A DNA stretch of 64,000 nucleotides from Pedobacter deserti (GTDB lineage Bacteria; Bacteroidota; Bacteroidia; Sphingobacteriales; Sphingobacteriaceae). The notes beneath the pieces are model-generated. The model saw only the letters and a program-made list of their open reading frames with translations, did no database searches and was not told where the DNA came from. Positions 25,996 to 35,753 of the stretch are shown here, piece after piece (position 1 is the first letter of the stretch; each line of letters opens with the position of its first letter). The stretch spans positions 434,001-498,000 of the forward strand of contig NZ_JAFMZQ010000001.1 in NCBI RefSeq assembly GCF_024436415.1. The letters are read 5' to 3'. The position numbers and the translations under genes are program-made.

Positions 25996-27819
25996 ATGAA
26001 GATATATTTCAGACTTCTCTCCTTTGCAAAGCCAATTGAAAAATTTGCGATCCCTTATATCATTGCTACACTTATTGCCATATTTTTCAACACCGCGCTG
26101 TTCACCCTTATCGGACCTTTGCTTGAGACGCTGTTTACAGGAAGTTCCTCCACTACACGAAATATAGACACCTCCGATGCATTTTTTGACCCTGTCGGCA
26201 AATACAACGAGTATGTCAATTACATGATCCAGACAGAGGGAAAGATCTATACTTTGAAGATTGTCTGCATCACTATTGTTGTCGTTGTTATTCTCGCCAA
26301 TCTCTTTCGCTATCTCTCTCAGCGTTATATGGAAGATTTGAGGGTGCATACATTGTTAAACCTCCGCCGGACCGTATTTAATAATGTCATGGACCTCAAT
26401 GTTGGGTTCTTTAACAATGAGCGAAAAGGAGACATTATATCAAAAGTCGCTTCAGACGTGCAGATCGTTCAGTTTACCGTTACAAATACGCTTCAGGTAG
26501 TCTTTAAAGAACCCGCGCAATTGCTTTTCTATATTGCTATCCTGTTGTCTATTTCGGTTAAACTCACCCTCTTCTCACTTTTGGTAATCCCGGTTGCGGG
26601 ACTAATCATAAGTAAGATCGTTAAACGCCTTAAGCAACAAACAAATCAGTCTCACGAATCATTCGCCAAGATGCTGGGCTTCCTTGACGAAGCGCTGAGC
26701 GGAATCAAGATCGTAAAAGCCTTCAACGCTACCGGGCGAACAAAGGAACGCTTCAACGAGGAAAACAAGTTCTATTCTTATTTGAACCGGAAAATTGCAA
26801 GGCGCCAGCAATTGGCTTCGCCTGTATCTCAAACGCTCGGTGTAATTGTTGTTGCAGGAATTGTCCTTTATGGAGGCATGCTTATTTTGAATGGTCAGGG
26901 TGATCTTACACCGGCCAAATTTCTGGTATATATTGCTACTTTTTCGCAGGTAATGCAGCCTGTTAAGGCAATAAGTGATTCATTCAGCGGAATTCATTCC
27001 GGAATTACTGCAGGTGAGCGCGTACTTGCGCTCATAGACACTAAACCGGCTTTTAGCGACAAACCGGGGGCGAGGCAAGTCGAGACATTCGATAAAGCAC
27101 TTAGACTTGAACACGTGACCTTCGGTTATGGGGACAAGATTGTGCTTGATGACATCAGCCTTGAAATCAGGAAAGGTCAAACAGTAGCCTTAGTAGGGCC
27201 CTCAGGAGGGGGAAAAAGCACCCTTATGGATTTGATACCTCGTTTCCACGAACCCATTTCCGGAACGCTCTACCTCGATGACCAGCCTTACGGCGACCTG
27301 AATACCGAAAGCATCCGTGCACAGATGGGCATTGTAAATCAGGACTCCTTCCTGTTTAATGACTCAATCTACAACAACATTGCTTACGGTAAGCCGGGGG
27401 CAACAGAGCAAGAGGTCGTCCGCGCAGCCGAAATCGCGAATGCACACGAGTTCATTCTGAACACCGAGGAAGGATATCACACCAATGTGGGCGACCGCGG
27501 CAATAAATTATCAGGAGGCCAAAGGCAACGAATCTGCATAGCCAGGGCAGTACTTGCCAATCCTCCTATCATGCTGCTTGATGAGGCGACCTCAGCGCTC
27601 GATACAGAGTCCGAAAGACTTGTACAAGACGCCTTAAATAACCTGATGAAAAACCGCACATGCGTGATCATCGCCCACAGGTTAAGTACCATTCAGCACG
27701 CAGATAAGATTGCAGTTATCGAGAAAGGGAAGATAGTAGAAGCCGGCAATCATACTGAACTACTTGCTCAAAACGGCCTCTATAAACGTCTGATTTCCAT
27801 GCAGGCGTTTAATGATTAG
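25996..27819 (+). CDS. MsbA-like ABC exporter (fused permease and ATPase)
   Basis: 607 residues: six membrane helices (to about 340) followed by an ATPase domain. Walker A GPSGGGKS is at 401-408, signature LSGGQRQR starts at 505, and Walker B LLDEATSALD includes Asp529-Glu530. The architecture matches homodimeric lipid flippases such as MsbA, which move lipid A-core or other lipid-linked glycans across the inner membrane. The N-terminal loop is unusually long (GSSSTTRNIDTSDAFFDPVG). Sitting inside a run of nine glycosyltransferases, it most likely flips their lipid-linked product. Drug export is the alternative. Confidence 0.88.
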   Translation: MKIYFRLLSFAKPIEKFAIPYIIATLIAIFFNTALFTLIGPLLETLFTGSSSTTRNIDTSDAFFDPVGKYNEYVNYMIQTEGKIYTLKIVCITIVVVVILANLFRYLSQRYMEDLRVHTLLNLRRTVFNNVMDLNVGFFNNERKGDIISKVASDVQIVQFTVTNTLQVVFKEPAQLLFYIAILLSISVKLTLFSLLVIPVAGLIISKIVKRLKQQTNQSHESFAKMLGFLDEALSGIKIVKAFNATGRTKERFNEENKFYSYLNRKIARRQQLASPVSQTLGVIVVAGIVLYGGMLILNGQGDLTPAKFLVYIATFSQVMQPVKAISDSFSGIHSGITAGERVLALIDTKPAFSDKPGARQVETFDKALRLEHVTFGYGDKIVLDDISLEIRKGQTVALVGPSGGGKSTLMDLIPRFHEPISGTLYLDDQPYGDLNTESIRAQMGIVNQDSFLFNDSIYNNIAYGKPGATEQEVVRAAEIANAHEFILNTEEGYHTNVGDRGNKLSGGQRQRICIARAVLANPPIMLLDEATSALDTESERLVQDALNNLMKNRTCVIIAHRLSTIQHADKIAVIEKGKIVEAGNHTELLAQNGLYKRLISMQAFND

Positions 27820-27835
27820 AGGATAATAAAATAAT

Positions 27836-28945
27836 ATGGACGATCAGTCAACACACCTTCTAATTGATCACCAGATCTTCTCCCTGCAAAGTTCGTACGG
27901 AGGAATTTCACGGTATTTTGCAAATATAATCTCTCAGTCAGAAGCACAAAAGCACCTCCGCGTTTCGCTTGGCGTTTTATACAGCACAAACTATTACTTG
28001 CAATCACTGCTAACCCCCCGGCAAAAAACCGTTGGCAAAATGCTGTTAAAGAAACAAAGAAAGATTTACAAATGGAACCAAAAATATAGTGTGCATCTCT
28101 TGAAAAAAGAGTCTTACAATATCTTTCATCCGACCTATTACGATCCCTATTTCATACCATACTGCAAGAGCGGTTTTATTCTGACTGTCCACGACATGAT
28201 ACATGAGCGTTATCCTGCTTTCTTTGATCGAACAGACCCTACCGCTGCGCATAAAAGACAATGTATTGAGGAAGCATCGCATATTATCGCTATATCTGAT
28301 ACAACAAAAAAAGACCTCATAGACATCCTGGGAGTACAGCCTGACTGTATTTCGGTTATCCATCACGGCTACAAAAGCTTGTCCGAATCTACACATTCAG
28401 AACCAGATCGTTTCAGGGAATACCTTCTCTTCGTGGGCGACAGGGGTGGATACAAGAACTTTATAGCGTTCGTTACAGCGGTGGCCCCGATCTTGTCCGA
28501 AACACAAGATTTACATTTGGTCTGTGCTGGCGGAGGAGAACTGCAAACTGCCGAAATAGAGCTTCTGCGCCGATTAAAAATATCTAACAAGGTCATTCAG
28601 ATCAATGCACACGACGGGGAGTTAAGGGGTCTATATGAGAATGCACTTTGCTTCGTATTTCCCTCCTTATATGAAGGATTTGGCTTCCCAATTTTGGAGG
28701 CTTTTGACTGCAACTGCCCCGTATTGGCGAGCGATACCCCTTGTTTCAGAGAAATCGGCGAGGGTGCGGTTCGCTATTTTGACCCGACTTGTCCTCAAAG
28801 CATCTATTCCGAAGTTAAGGCGGCATTGTACAACTCATCACTGCGGGCTAACTTAAATGCTGCCGGAGCAATCCAGCTAGAAAAATTCTCTATCGCAGAA
28901 TCACTTGAAAAAACCATAGATGTTTACAAAAAGTTCCAGAAATGA
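27836..28945 (+). CDS. glycosyltransferase family 4 (mannosyltransferase-like)
   Basis: 369 residues, GT-B fold. The N-terminal domain has IDHQIFSLQSSYGGISRYFA, HPTYYDPYF and TVHDMIHERYP as in WbaZ/mannosyltransferase members. In the C-terminal domain the donor-binding E-x7-E motif is intact in LYEGFGFPILEAFDC. The gene starts 16 bp after the ABC exporter and its stop overlaps the next gene by 4 bp. GDP-mannose is a common donor for this group but is not proven here. Confidence 0.87.
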   Translation: MDDQSTHLLIDHQIFSLQSSYGGISRYFANIISQSEAQKHLRVSLGVLYSTNYYLQSLLTPRQKTVGKMLLKKQRKIYKWNQKYSVHLLKKESYNIFHPTYYDPYFIPYCKSGFILTVHDMIHERYPAFFDRTDPTAAHKRQCIEEASHIIAISDTTKKDLIDILGVQPDCISVIHHGYKSLSESTHSEPDRFREYLLFVGDRGGYKNFIAFVTAVAPILSETQDLHLVCAGGGELQTAEIELLRRLKISNKVIQINAHDGELRGLYENALCFVFPSLYEGFGFPILEAFDCNCPVLASDTPCFREIGEGAVRYFDPTCPQSIYSEVKAALYNSSLRANLNAAGAIQLEKFSIAESLEKTIDVYKKFQK

Positions 28946-29874
28946 CCAAAGCGTATCAGGTTAAGTCGCCCATCCTTTTTTTGGTGTTTAACAGGCCGGA
29001 AGTAACAAAATTAGTGTTCGATGAGATCAGAAAGGCGCAGCCTTCGCGCCTGTACATAGCCGCGGACGGCCCCAGAGGCAATCGTCCAGACGAAACAGAC
29101 TTATGCAAAAAAGTTCTTGAAATCGTCGATCAGATAACCTGGCCTTGTACCGTTCAGCGCCTTGTCAGGACGGAGAACCTGGGCTGCCGCGACGCAGTTT
29201 CCGGAGCGATTGACTGGTTCTTTTCAAACGAACCGGAGGGCATTATTCTTGAAGACGATTGCTTGCCCGAACCGGACTTTTTTCGCTATTGTGATTACAT
29301 GCTGGAACATTTCCGGGATGACACGCGCTTCAGGCATGTAGCCGGTTGTAATCTGCAACTCGGGAAAATATGGAACACTGCCAGCGTATATTATTCCAAC
29401 CAGACAAACGTTTGGGGATGGGCAAGTTGGGCGCGTGTGTGGAAAGATTACGACAAATATTTAAGCCGATACGAAGCATCGGAAGTAGAGGATCAATTCG
29501 CCAAAATATTCAGTGATCGTTTTGCTATTGAGTTCTGGGTGCAAATCTTCAAAGACTTAAAATCCGGCAAGATAGATACCTGGGATTATCAGCTTACCAT
29601 CATTAATTTCTTTAATAACGGGCTGTCGGTGATTCCAAATGTGAGTCTCATTAAGAACATTGGATTTGGCAAAGGGGCAACACACACATTAGATGAGGCG
29701 AACGCGTACAGCCAGATCGAAACGGGGACTCTTGGACAAATCACGCTCCCCAAGTATGTGCTTCCGCAAAAAGATGCAGACTTTGCCGTTACTTTCAGAG
29801 AACTCAATCTGAAAGAAAAATGGCGGGTATATAATAAGCCCAAAAATAGAATCCGTCGTTTCCTAAAACTTTAG
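28942..29874 (+). CDS. GT-A nucleotide-diphospho-sugar transferase (GNT-I/HlpA-like)
   Basis: 310 residues. SPILFLVFNRPEVTKLVFDEI opens the fold, YIAADGPRG follows, and the metal-binding acidic cluster is EDDC (104-107). NVWGWASWARVWKDYD and WDYQLTIINFFNNGLSVIP are the acceptor-side blocks of this group. Database entries of this family are often labelled hemolytic protein HlpA; that name should not be taken as function. It is the last gene of the forward cluster, coupled to the preceding gene by a 4-bp overlap, and converges on the next gene with a 7-bp gap. Confidence 0.78.
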   Translation: MTKAYQVKSPILFLVFNRPEVTKLVFDEIRKAQPSRLYIAADGPRGNRPDETDLCKKVLEIVDQITWPCTVQRLVRTENLGCRDAVSGAIDWFFSNEPEGIILEDDCLPEPDFFRYCDYMLEHFRDDTRFRHVAGCNLQLGKIWNTASVYYSNQTNVWGWASWARVWKDYDKYLSRYEASEVEDQFAKIFSDRFAIEFWVQIFKDLKSGKIDTWDYQLTIINFFNNGLSVIPNVSLIKNIGFGKGATHTLDEANAYSQIETGTLGQITLPKYVLPQKDADFAVTFRELNLKEKWRVYNKPKNRIRRFLKL

Positions 29875-29881
29875 GCAAGCT

Positions 29882-30892
29882 TTACCGAAATACCATTCTC
29901 CGGATAATCCAGGTTACAAGAGAAGGCACCGGCCTTTTTAAGGCAAGGTACTCGCCGCTAACAGACGCTATATATATAATGAACTTGAAAACTCTCGTTG
30001 GCTTGTTATTAAGTAGCAAGCCCAGATACTTCTTCAGTGCCCTTCTCGAGAATTTTGATTTGGATATTGATGCGCCTAATATGGCGTCCCTTTGCTCGGG
30101 AAAAACTTCCAGAATAGTTATAGCGCCCCCTAAGTAAACAGCATATAATAATCGCTTAATATATTCGAAGTTAGCACGTTTCGAGGGAATAATATGCGTC
30201 AACTTCAAGCCGGGGGAGATGCCTGCTGCTGCTCCGCTTTTTAGGACAAACAAAATAATCTGAACGTCACCACCACTACTCAGCGCATCGCCTGTTCTAT
30301 CCGGAAGCGTGAACTCTCCATTTTTGGTCCGGCGCGCAAATTCTTTCAGATAGGATGTTCGTACACACATCCCCGTGCCAAAAGGATAACATGCTTGCCA
30401 TGACCTGATATTAGCATATTCAACATGAGTGCTGCGCCTCTCCTGAAATACCGACCTGGCAAACGCTTCAATGCCTGGTTGAATGCCATCGATGAAATCA
30501 ACGTCAATGTTTCCGGGTCCCCATGCTACTACATGGCTGTGCCGTTCGATCAATACCAATAGCTCCTGGAGATAATGGCTCTCCGGCTCATTATCGTCAT
30601 CAAAAAAAACAACATGCCTTCCTGCCGCAGCGTTAATACCCGCCATCCTAGCTGGAGTAAGGCCTTGTTCCGGCTCTAAAAGAACCTGGAAATTCGATAA
30701 TCTACTCCGGTATTTTTCGATATAATCTTGACCCGCGAGAGGAACGGTACTATTGTTATCGACTAGTATAATCTCATAATCCAAAGCACTTTTGTTTAAA
30801 GCGTCAACTGCAGCCAAGCAACGCCCGAGTATTCTAGGGTCGGGATTATAAGTGCAGATGACTATAGAAAAGTCGAGGTTCATGTTCTTCAT
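29882..30892 (-). CDS. glycosyltransferase family 2 behind infB
   Basis: 336 residues. FSIVICTYNPDPRILGRCL, LVDNNSTVP and FFDDDNEPE form the GT-A donor site; GGDVQIILFVLKSG is the acceptor-side segment. The C-terminal third is basic and hydrophobic and probably membrane-associated. It lies on the strand opposite to the main cluster and 66 bp after infB, with the infB terminator in between, so expression needs read-through or a weak promoter overlapping the hairpin (TATTTTAG at about 30894-30903). It probably works with the neighbouring cluster. Confidence 0.85.
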   Translation of the reverse strand: MKNMNLDFSIVICTYNPDPRILGRCLAAVDALNKSALDYEIILVDNNSTVPLAGQDYIEKYRSRLSNFQVLLEPEQGLTPARMAGINAAAGRHVVFFDDDNEPESHYLQELLVLIERHSHVVAWGPGNIDVDFIDGIQPGIEAFARSVFQERRSTHVEYANIRSWQACYPFGTGMCVRTSYLKEFARRTKNGEFTLPDRTGDALSSGGDVQIILFVLKSGAAAGISPGLKLTHIIPSKRANFEYIKRLLYAVYLGGAITILEVFPEQRDAILGASISKSKFSRRALKKYLGLLLNNKPTRVFKFIIYIASVSGEYLALKRPVPSLVTWIIRRMVFR

Positions 30893-30908
30893 CGGATGCT
30901 AAAATAAG

Positions 30909-30928
30909 AAAGCTGCTTAAAAGCAGCT
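30909..30928 (-). terminator. terminator-like hairpin after infB
   Basis: AAGCTGCTT (30909-30917) pairs with AAGCAGCTT (30920-30928), nine base pairs with a minimal loop. On the minus strand it is followed by TCTTATTTT. The T tract is interrupted, so termination may be partial and let some transcription reach the glycosyltransferase gene. Confidence 0.65.
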
Positions 30929-30958
30929 TCTTTATCTGTGTGTAGGTAAACGGACAGT

Positions 30959-33871
30959 TTACAACTTCCGCTTCACCTCTACCTGCTCGTATGCTTCCAC
31001 AATATCCCCTACTTCAATGTTATTGAAGTTGTGAATGTTCAGACCGCATTCATATCCAGCACTTACTTCCTTCACGTCGTCCTTATAACGTTTCAATGAA
31101 GCCAGCTCACCGGTGTAGATCACCACGCCGTCCCTAACGATACGGATTTTACTGTTCCGGTTGATCTTACCATCCAGCACCATACATCCGGCGATGGTTC
31201 CCACTTTCGTGATTTTGAAGGTATCCCTGATCTCCACATTCGCCGTAATTTTCTCTTCGAACTCCGGAGCAAGCATGCCTTCCATCGCAGCTTTGATCTC
31301 ATTGATCGCATCATAGATGATGGAATACAGCCTGATATCAATCTGCTCCGCTTCAGCAAGTTTACGTGCACCGGTTGAAGGTCTAACCTGGAAACCGACG
31401 ATGATCGCATCAGAAGCTGATGCCAGCAACACATCCGATTCAGAAATCTGACCCACACCTTTGCTGATTACATTAACCTGTATCTCTGGTGTAGATAACT
31501 TCAATAACGAATCAGAAAGTGCTTCGATAGATCCGTCCACGTCACCTTTGATGATCAGGTTCAGCTCCTTGAAGTTTCCAATAGCCAAACGTCTTCCGAT
31601 CTCGTCCAGTGTAATATGTTTTTGCGTACGCAAACCTTGCTCCCGCATCAGTTGCAAACGCTTATTCGCAATTTCCCTGGCCTCTACCTCACTCTCAAGC
31701 GCATTAAATCTGTCGCCCGCTGTAGGTGCGCCCTGCATACCCAATACCTGTACCGGGACACTAGGCCCAGCTTTATCAACTTTCTGACCGCGCTCATTAA
31801 ACAGGGCCTTTACCCGGCCACTGTAACTTCCTGCCAGAATAGGATCACCTATTTTCAGGGTACCAGCCTGAACAAGCACGGTAGTTACAATACCACGTCC
31901 TTTATCCAACGTTGCCTCAATAACACTTCCCGTAGCACGCTTGTTCGGGTTAGCTTTAAGCTCAAGTAATTCAGCCTCCAGCAATACCTTTTCAAGAAGC
32001 AGATCCACATTTAATCCGCTCTTACCCGATATTTCCTGCGACTGGAACTTACCGCCCCAATCTTCCACTAGGATATTCATCATCGAAAGCTGCTCTCTGA
32101 TCTTATCAGAGTTGGCTCCCGGCTTATCTATTTTAGTGAAAGCAAATACCAATGGAACCCCTGCAGCCTGTGCATGATTGATGGCTTCCTTGGTTTGCGG
32201 CATCACCGCATCATCCGCAGCCACCACAATAATGGCAATATCCGCAACCTTGGCACCCCTTGCACGCATGGCGGTAAACGCTTCGTGACCTGGTGTATCC
32301 AGGAAGGTCACTTTTTTGCCGGTAGAGGTCGTAACCATATAGGCACCGATGTGCTGGGTAATACCACCCGCCTCACCGGCAACCACATTTGCTTTCCGGA
32401 TATAATCCAGCAACGAAGTCTTACCATGATCCACGTGACCCATAATCGTCACAACCGGAGCTCTAGGAAGCAGATCCTCTTCATCATCCTCCTCCTCAAT
32501 CAGCACGTCGCTTTCATCATCCGGCTTCACAAACTGGATCTCGTAACCGAACTCATCCGCCACGATCGTTAGCGTCTCCGCATCCAAACGCTGGTTGATC
32601 GACACGAACATACCTAGGCTCATACATGTCGCAATGATCTTGGTAACCGGCACATCCATCATACTGGCCAGTTCGTTTGCTGTAACAAACTCTGTAACCC
32701 TCAACACTTTGGATTGCAGTTCCTGTTCCATTGCCGCCTCATCAGCAGACATGGCCACATCATCCCGCTTCTGGCGGCGAAGTTTGGCACGTTGCGCAAA
32801 CTTGCCAGATTTGCCTGCGCCGCTAAGACGTGCAAGCGTTGCCTTAATCTGGTCTTGTATTTCCTTTTCCGTTGGCTCCTCTTTAGGTCCGGCAGCAGGT
32901 GCTCCCGGTCTGTTGTTATTTCCCCTAAAATTAGGTCTGCCGCCCGGATTATTTCTGAAATCAGGTCGGCCGCCCGGACCGCCCGCAGGCCGTGCCCCTG
33001 GCTGACCAGGTTGCCCGCCTTGCTGACCCGCACCTGGCGTAAAGCCCTGTCCCGGAGTCTTCTTGCGTTTGCGCTTTCTCTTCGCGTCAGCGCTGTCTGC
33101 CGAAGAAGCTACAGGCTGCGATTTACGCTCAGGAGTAACAGGCAAGGTAATTCGCCCTACAATATTCGGCCCCGAAAGCCTTACGGAGCGAGCCTTAATC
33201 ACTTCCTCGTCAGGCTTTTCTACCGGCTTAGCCGGAGCGGCTTCTGCCGGCACCTGCGCAGCTTGAGGAGTTACCTCCTTAGCAGGCTCAACTTTCTCTA
33301 CCTTCGGCTCTACAGGCTTTTCAACCTGTGGCTGCGGTGTTTCGGCCTTAGGGGCTTCCTTCACCGGTTCTTTCGGTACGTCCGGAGTCTCCTCCTTCCT
33401 TGGTGCTTTCGGTCTGTTTAAATCATCAAGATTAATCTTGCCGATAACTTTAACCCCCGGAAGCGCCCCATCTTCGGTCTTATCGGCTTCTGGTTTATCC
33501 TGTGCCGCCGGCTTTGCAGGAACATCCTCCTTAACCTTTTCGGCAGGAGGCGTGTAAGCACTTAAATTCTTGATCAGAACGCCTTCGTTCTCAAAATCAA
33601 CATTTTTCTTTGGCGGCTCCGGTACACGCTCAGAAACTTCTGGCTCATCACGACGAATTTTACCAATGACAATTTGATTGGCTTCTTCTTTTACGATCTT
33701 ATCGCCCTGAAACTCCTTAAGCAACGCGTTGTACATATCGCGGCTAAGTTTAGTAGTGGGTTTATTCTCAACAGAAAAGCCTTTCTTTTCCAGGAACTCA
33801 ACAGCCGTAGCAATCCCTACGTTAAGTTCCTTAACTGCCTTAAATAAAATTATTGGTTTGTCGTCTGACAT
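30959..33871 (-). CDS. infB: translation initiation factor IF-2
   Basis: 970 residues. IF-2 brings initiator tRNA to the 30S subunit and promotes subunit joining. A long disordered N-terminus (about 60-400) rich in Pro, Ala, Glu and Lys, with an RGG-like Gly/Pro-rich stretch near 280-320, precedes the GTPase. G1 is GHVDHGKT (478-485), G3 is DTPGHEAF and G4 is TKIDK. Domains II, III and the fMet-tRNA-binding C-terminus follow. It is third in rimP-nusA-infB. An AAGGAG sequence lies 4 nt before the ATG, which is unusual in this phylum, and a -7 element in the 115-bp gap after nusA suggests a second promoter. Confidence 0.96.
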   Translation of the reverse strand: MSDDKPIILFKAVKELNVGIATAVEFLEKKGFSVENKPTTKLSRDMYNALLKEFQGDKIVKEEANQIVIGKIRRDEPEVSERVPEPPKKNVDFENEGVLIKNLSAYTPPAEKVKEDVPAKPAAQDKPEADKTEDGALPGVKVIGKINLDDLNRPKAPRKEETPDVPKEPVKEAPKAETPQPQVEKPVEPKVEKVEPAKEVTPQAAQVPAEAAPAKPVEKPDEEVIKARSVRLSGPNIVGRITLPVTPERKSQPVASSADSADAKRKRKRKKTPGQGFTPGAGQQGGQPGQPGARPAGGPGGRPDFRNNPGGRPNFRGNNNRPGAPAAGPKEEPTEKEIQDQIKATLARLSGAGKSGKFAQRAKLRRQKRDDVAMSADEAAMEQELQSKVLRVTEFVTANELASMMDVPVTKIIATCMSLGMFVSINQRLDAETLTIVADEFGYEIQFVKPDDESDVLIEEEDDEEDLLPRAPVVTIMGHVDHGKTSLLDYIRKANVVAGEAGGITQHIGAYMVTTSTGKKVTFLDTPGHEAFTAMRARGAKVADIAIIVVAADDAVMPQTKEAINHAQAAGVPLVFAFTKIDKPGANSDKIREQLSMMNILVEDWGGKFQSQEISGKSGLNVDLLLEKVLLEAELLELKANPNKRATGSVIEATLDKGRGIVTTVLVQAGTLKIGDPILAGSYSGRVKALFNERGQKVDKAGPSVPVQVLGMQGAPTAGDRFNALESEVEAREIANKRLQLMREQGLRTQKHITLDEIGRRLAIGNFKELNLIIKGDVDGSIEALSDSLLKLSTPEIQVNVISKGVGQISESDVLLASASDAIIVGFQVRPSTGARKLAEAEQIDIRLYSIIYDAINEIKAAMEGMLAPEFEEKITANVEIRDTFKITKVGTIAGCMVLDGKINRNSKIRIVRDGVVIYTGELASLKRYKDDVKEVSAGYECGLNIHNFNNIEVGDIVEAYEQVEVKRKL

Positions 33872-33875
33872 TGAT

Positions 33876-33881
33876 CTCCTT
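33876..33881 (-). promoter_or_regulatory. strong Shine-Dalgarno sequence of infB
   Basis: AAGGAG on the minus strand, 4 nt before the infB ATG. Bacteroidota genes rarely carry such a sequence, so its presence on a translation-factor gene is notable. Confidence 0.6.
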
Positions 33882-33901
33882 TTTCTATTATTATTCTATT
33901 A

Positions 33902-33909
33902 CAAAAGTA
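33902..33909 (-). promoter_or_regulatory. internal -7 element before infB
   Basis: TACTTTTG on the minus strand matches TAnnTTTG and lies 30 bp before the infB ATG in the nusA-infB gap. No -33 element is recognisable. It would let infB be transcribed apart from rimP-nusA. Confidence 0.45.
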
Positions 33910-33986
33910 ACGTTTATTCTTGTTTATTTCATGCTCAGGCAATTAGTTTTTAAAATTGTGCCCAATGTTAGAAGAGTCATAACCGA

Positions 33987-35222
33987 CTATTCAAATTCTG
34001 ATTTCAGAATACTCATTACTTCCTTGATGGTTTCTTCTTCAAGATCCGTACGTTTAGCAAGGTCCTCTACCGAAAGGGCCAGAACGCTCTTTGCCGTATC
34101 ACAGCCTATCGCTTTCAGTTCGTCAATGATCCAGCTATCGATCTCATCTGAGAACTCTTCAATATCCACATCCTCATCTTCTTCATCTGTCTCACGATAT
34201 ACGTCGATCTCATATCCGGTCAATTTACCTGCCAGTTTAATATTGTGACCACCGCGACCAATCGCGAGTGACACCTGATCAGGTTTCAGGTAAACAGCCG
34301 CGTGCTTACGCTCATCATCCAGTTTAATCGATGTGATCTTTGCAGGACTAAGCGCCCGGGTGATGTATAACGAAATGTTATTGGTAAAATTGATCACGTC
34401 GATGTTCTCATTCTTAAGCTCACGTACAATTCCGTGAATACGTGAACCCTTCATACCCACGCAGGCACCAACCGGATCAATCCGGTCGTCGTAAGACTCA
34501 ACAGCCACCTTGGCACGCTCACCCGGCTCCCGAACGATCTTTTTAATGGTAATAAGCCCATCAAAAATCTCAGGGACTTCAATCTCGAACAAACGTTGCA
34601 GAAATTCAGGCGCAATCCTTGAAATAATGATCTTTGGCGTAGCATTAACCATGTCTACTTTAAGGATCACGGCACGAACGCTGTCACCTTTCTTAAAGTA
34701 ATCGGCAGGTATCTGCTCCGATTTAGGCATGAGCAACTCATTACCCTCATCATCAAGCACAAGCGTTTCTTTCTTCCAAACCTGGTAAACCTCACCGGTT
34801 ACGATCTCACCTACACGATCCTTATATTTTTTGAATATCTCATCTTTTTCAAGCTCCAGAACCTTAGATACCAGTGTCTGACGTGCAGCCAGGATCGCCC
34901 GTCTCCCGAAGCTCTCCAGTGTGATCTGTTCAATATAATCATCGCCTACTTCCAGGTCAGGATCAAGCTGTTTGGCTTCGGCAAGCTCAATCTCCAGGTC
35001 ATCATCCTCAGAAAACCCATCCTCCATAACCTTTCTTGTACGCCAGATCTCCAAATCCCCGTTATCCGGATTCACAATTACGTCACAGTTCTCATCTGTA
35101 CCATACTTTTTGCGCAGCATACTGCGAAATACCTCTTCCAGCACGCTAATTACTGTAGGGCGGTCGATATTCTTGAAGTCCTTGAACTCCTGAAATGAAT
35201 CGATTAAATTAATATTGCTCAT
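33987..35222 (-). CDS. nusA: transcription termination/antitermination factor NusA
   Basis: 411 residues. NusA binds RNA polymerase and modulates pausing, termination and antitermination. The N-terminal polymerase-binding domain (1-130) is followed by an S1 domain and two KH domains (about 200-345) including GACVGMKGSRI and LAIGRGGHNIKLA. The C-terminus is acidic (TDEEDEDVDIEEF) and ends with a helix-hairpin-helix-like region (KSVLALSVEDLAKRTDLEE). It starts 1 bp after the rimP stop. A terminator-like hairpin in the operon leader could be its own autoregulatory target. Confidence 0.96.
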   Translation of the reverse strand: MSNINLIDSFQEFKDFKNIDRPTVISVLEEVFRSMLRKKYGTDENCDVIVNPDNGDLEIWRTRKVMEDGFSEDDDLEIELAEAKQLDPDLEVGDDYIEQITLESFGRRAILAARQTLVSKVLELEKDEIFKKYKDRVGEIVTGEVYQVWKKETLVLDDEGNELLMPKSEQIPADYFKKGDSVRAVILKVDMVNATPKIIISRIAPEFLQRLFEIEVPEIFDGLITIKKIVREPGERAKVAVESYDDRIDPVGACVGMKGSRIHGIVRELKNENIDVINFTNNISLYITRALSPAKITSIKLDDERKHAAVYLKPDQVSLAIGRGGHNIKLAGKLTGYEIDVYRETDEEDEDVDIEEFSDEIDSWIIDELKAIGCDTAKSVLALSVEDLAKRTDLEEETIKEVMSILKSEFE

Positions 35223-35223
35223 T

Positions 35224-35688
35224 TTATTTAAATGAAATTAAAACCTTTATTTCTGTTATTTCATCAAAAGCTATACTGGTTTCTTCCAGCACTGCTTTCT
35301 TTCCTTTTTCTTTTACTTTTGCCTCTATGCTTATTCCGGCCTCGTTTACAGCCAGCAACTTTCCTTCTTTAGTTTCACCACTTACAAGCTTCACACTTAC
35401 TTCGCGACCGATGTTCTTTCTGTATTGACGTTCCATCCGAAGCGGCTCACCAATTCCCGGCGAGGAAACCTCCAGGTTATAAGCCCGGTCGATGACGTTC
35501 TCTTCTTCCAGATGAAAACCTACATGCCTGCTAATTGCTGCACAATCCTGAATATTAATTCCCTGATCACCATCAACATGAATGATCAATTTATTATTGG
35601 GCAACATCTTCACATCAACCAGAAAAAGCTCAGGCCGGTCAGCTATTTTCTCTTCAACAAGTTCTCTTACTCTGCTTTCTATCTGCAT
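35224..35688 (-). CDS. rimP: ribosome maturation factor RimP
   Basis: 154 residues from the ATG at 35688. RimP helps late assembly of the 30S subunit. The N-terminal alpha/beta domain ends with LEVSSPGIGEPLR, the family signature, and a C-terminal SH3-like domain follows (REVSVKLVSGETKEGKLL). An in-frame TTG nine bases upstream is less likely. First gene of rimP-nusA-infB; its 60-nt leader holds a terminator-like hairpin between the promoter and the start codon. Confidence 0.92.
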   Translation of the reverse strand: MQIESRVRELVEEKIADRPELFLVDVKMLPNNKLIIHVDGDQGINIQDCAAISRHVGFHLEEENVIDRAYNLEVSSPGIGEPLRMERQYRKNIGREVSVKLVSGETKEGKLLAVNEAGISIEAKVKEKGKKAVLEETSIAFDEITEIKVLISFK

Positions 35689-35707
35689 ACTCCACAAAAA
35701 TGCCGTT

Positions 35708-35737
35708 AACAGAAAAGAGGGGACCCATGTCCCCTCT
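35708..35737 (-). terminator. terminator-like hairpin in the rimP leader (putative attenuator)
   Basis: On the minus strand AGAGGGGAC, loop ATGG, GTCCCCTCT form a perfect 9-bp stem (35716-35737), followed by TTTCTGTT. It lies downstream of the consensus rimP promoter and upstream of the rimP ATG, so it would stop transcription inside the leader. No minus-strand gene ends here that needs a terminator. Confidence 0.7.
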
Positions 35738-35753
35738 CGTCTTCAATTAATTA

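Noticed and set aside
19616..29874. Classic Wzy-dependent O-antigen or capsule locus
   Set aside because: No Wzx, Wzy, Wza/Wzc, initiating sugar-phosphate transferase or sugar-nucleotide enzyme is present.
32714..33421. 235-codon open frame on the plus strand inside infB
   Set aside because: Antisense shadow of the low-complexity infB N-terminus; no promoter, Arg/Ser/Leu-rich translation, and infB itself is certain.
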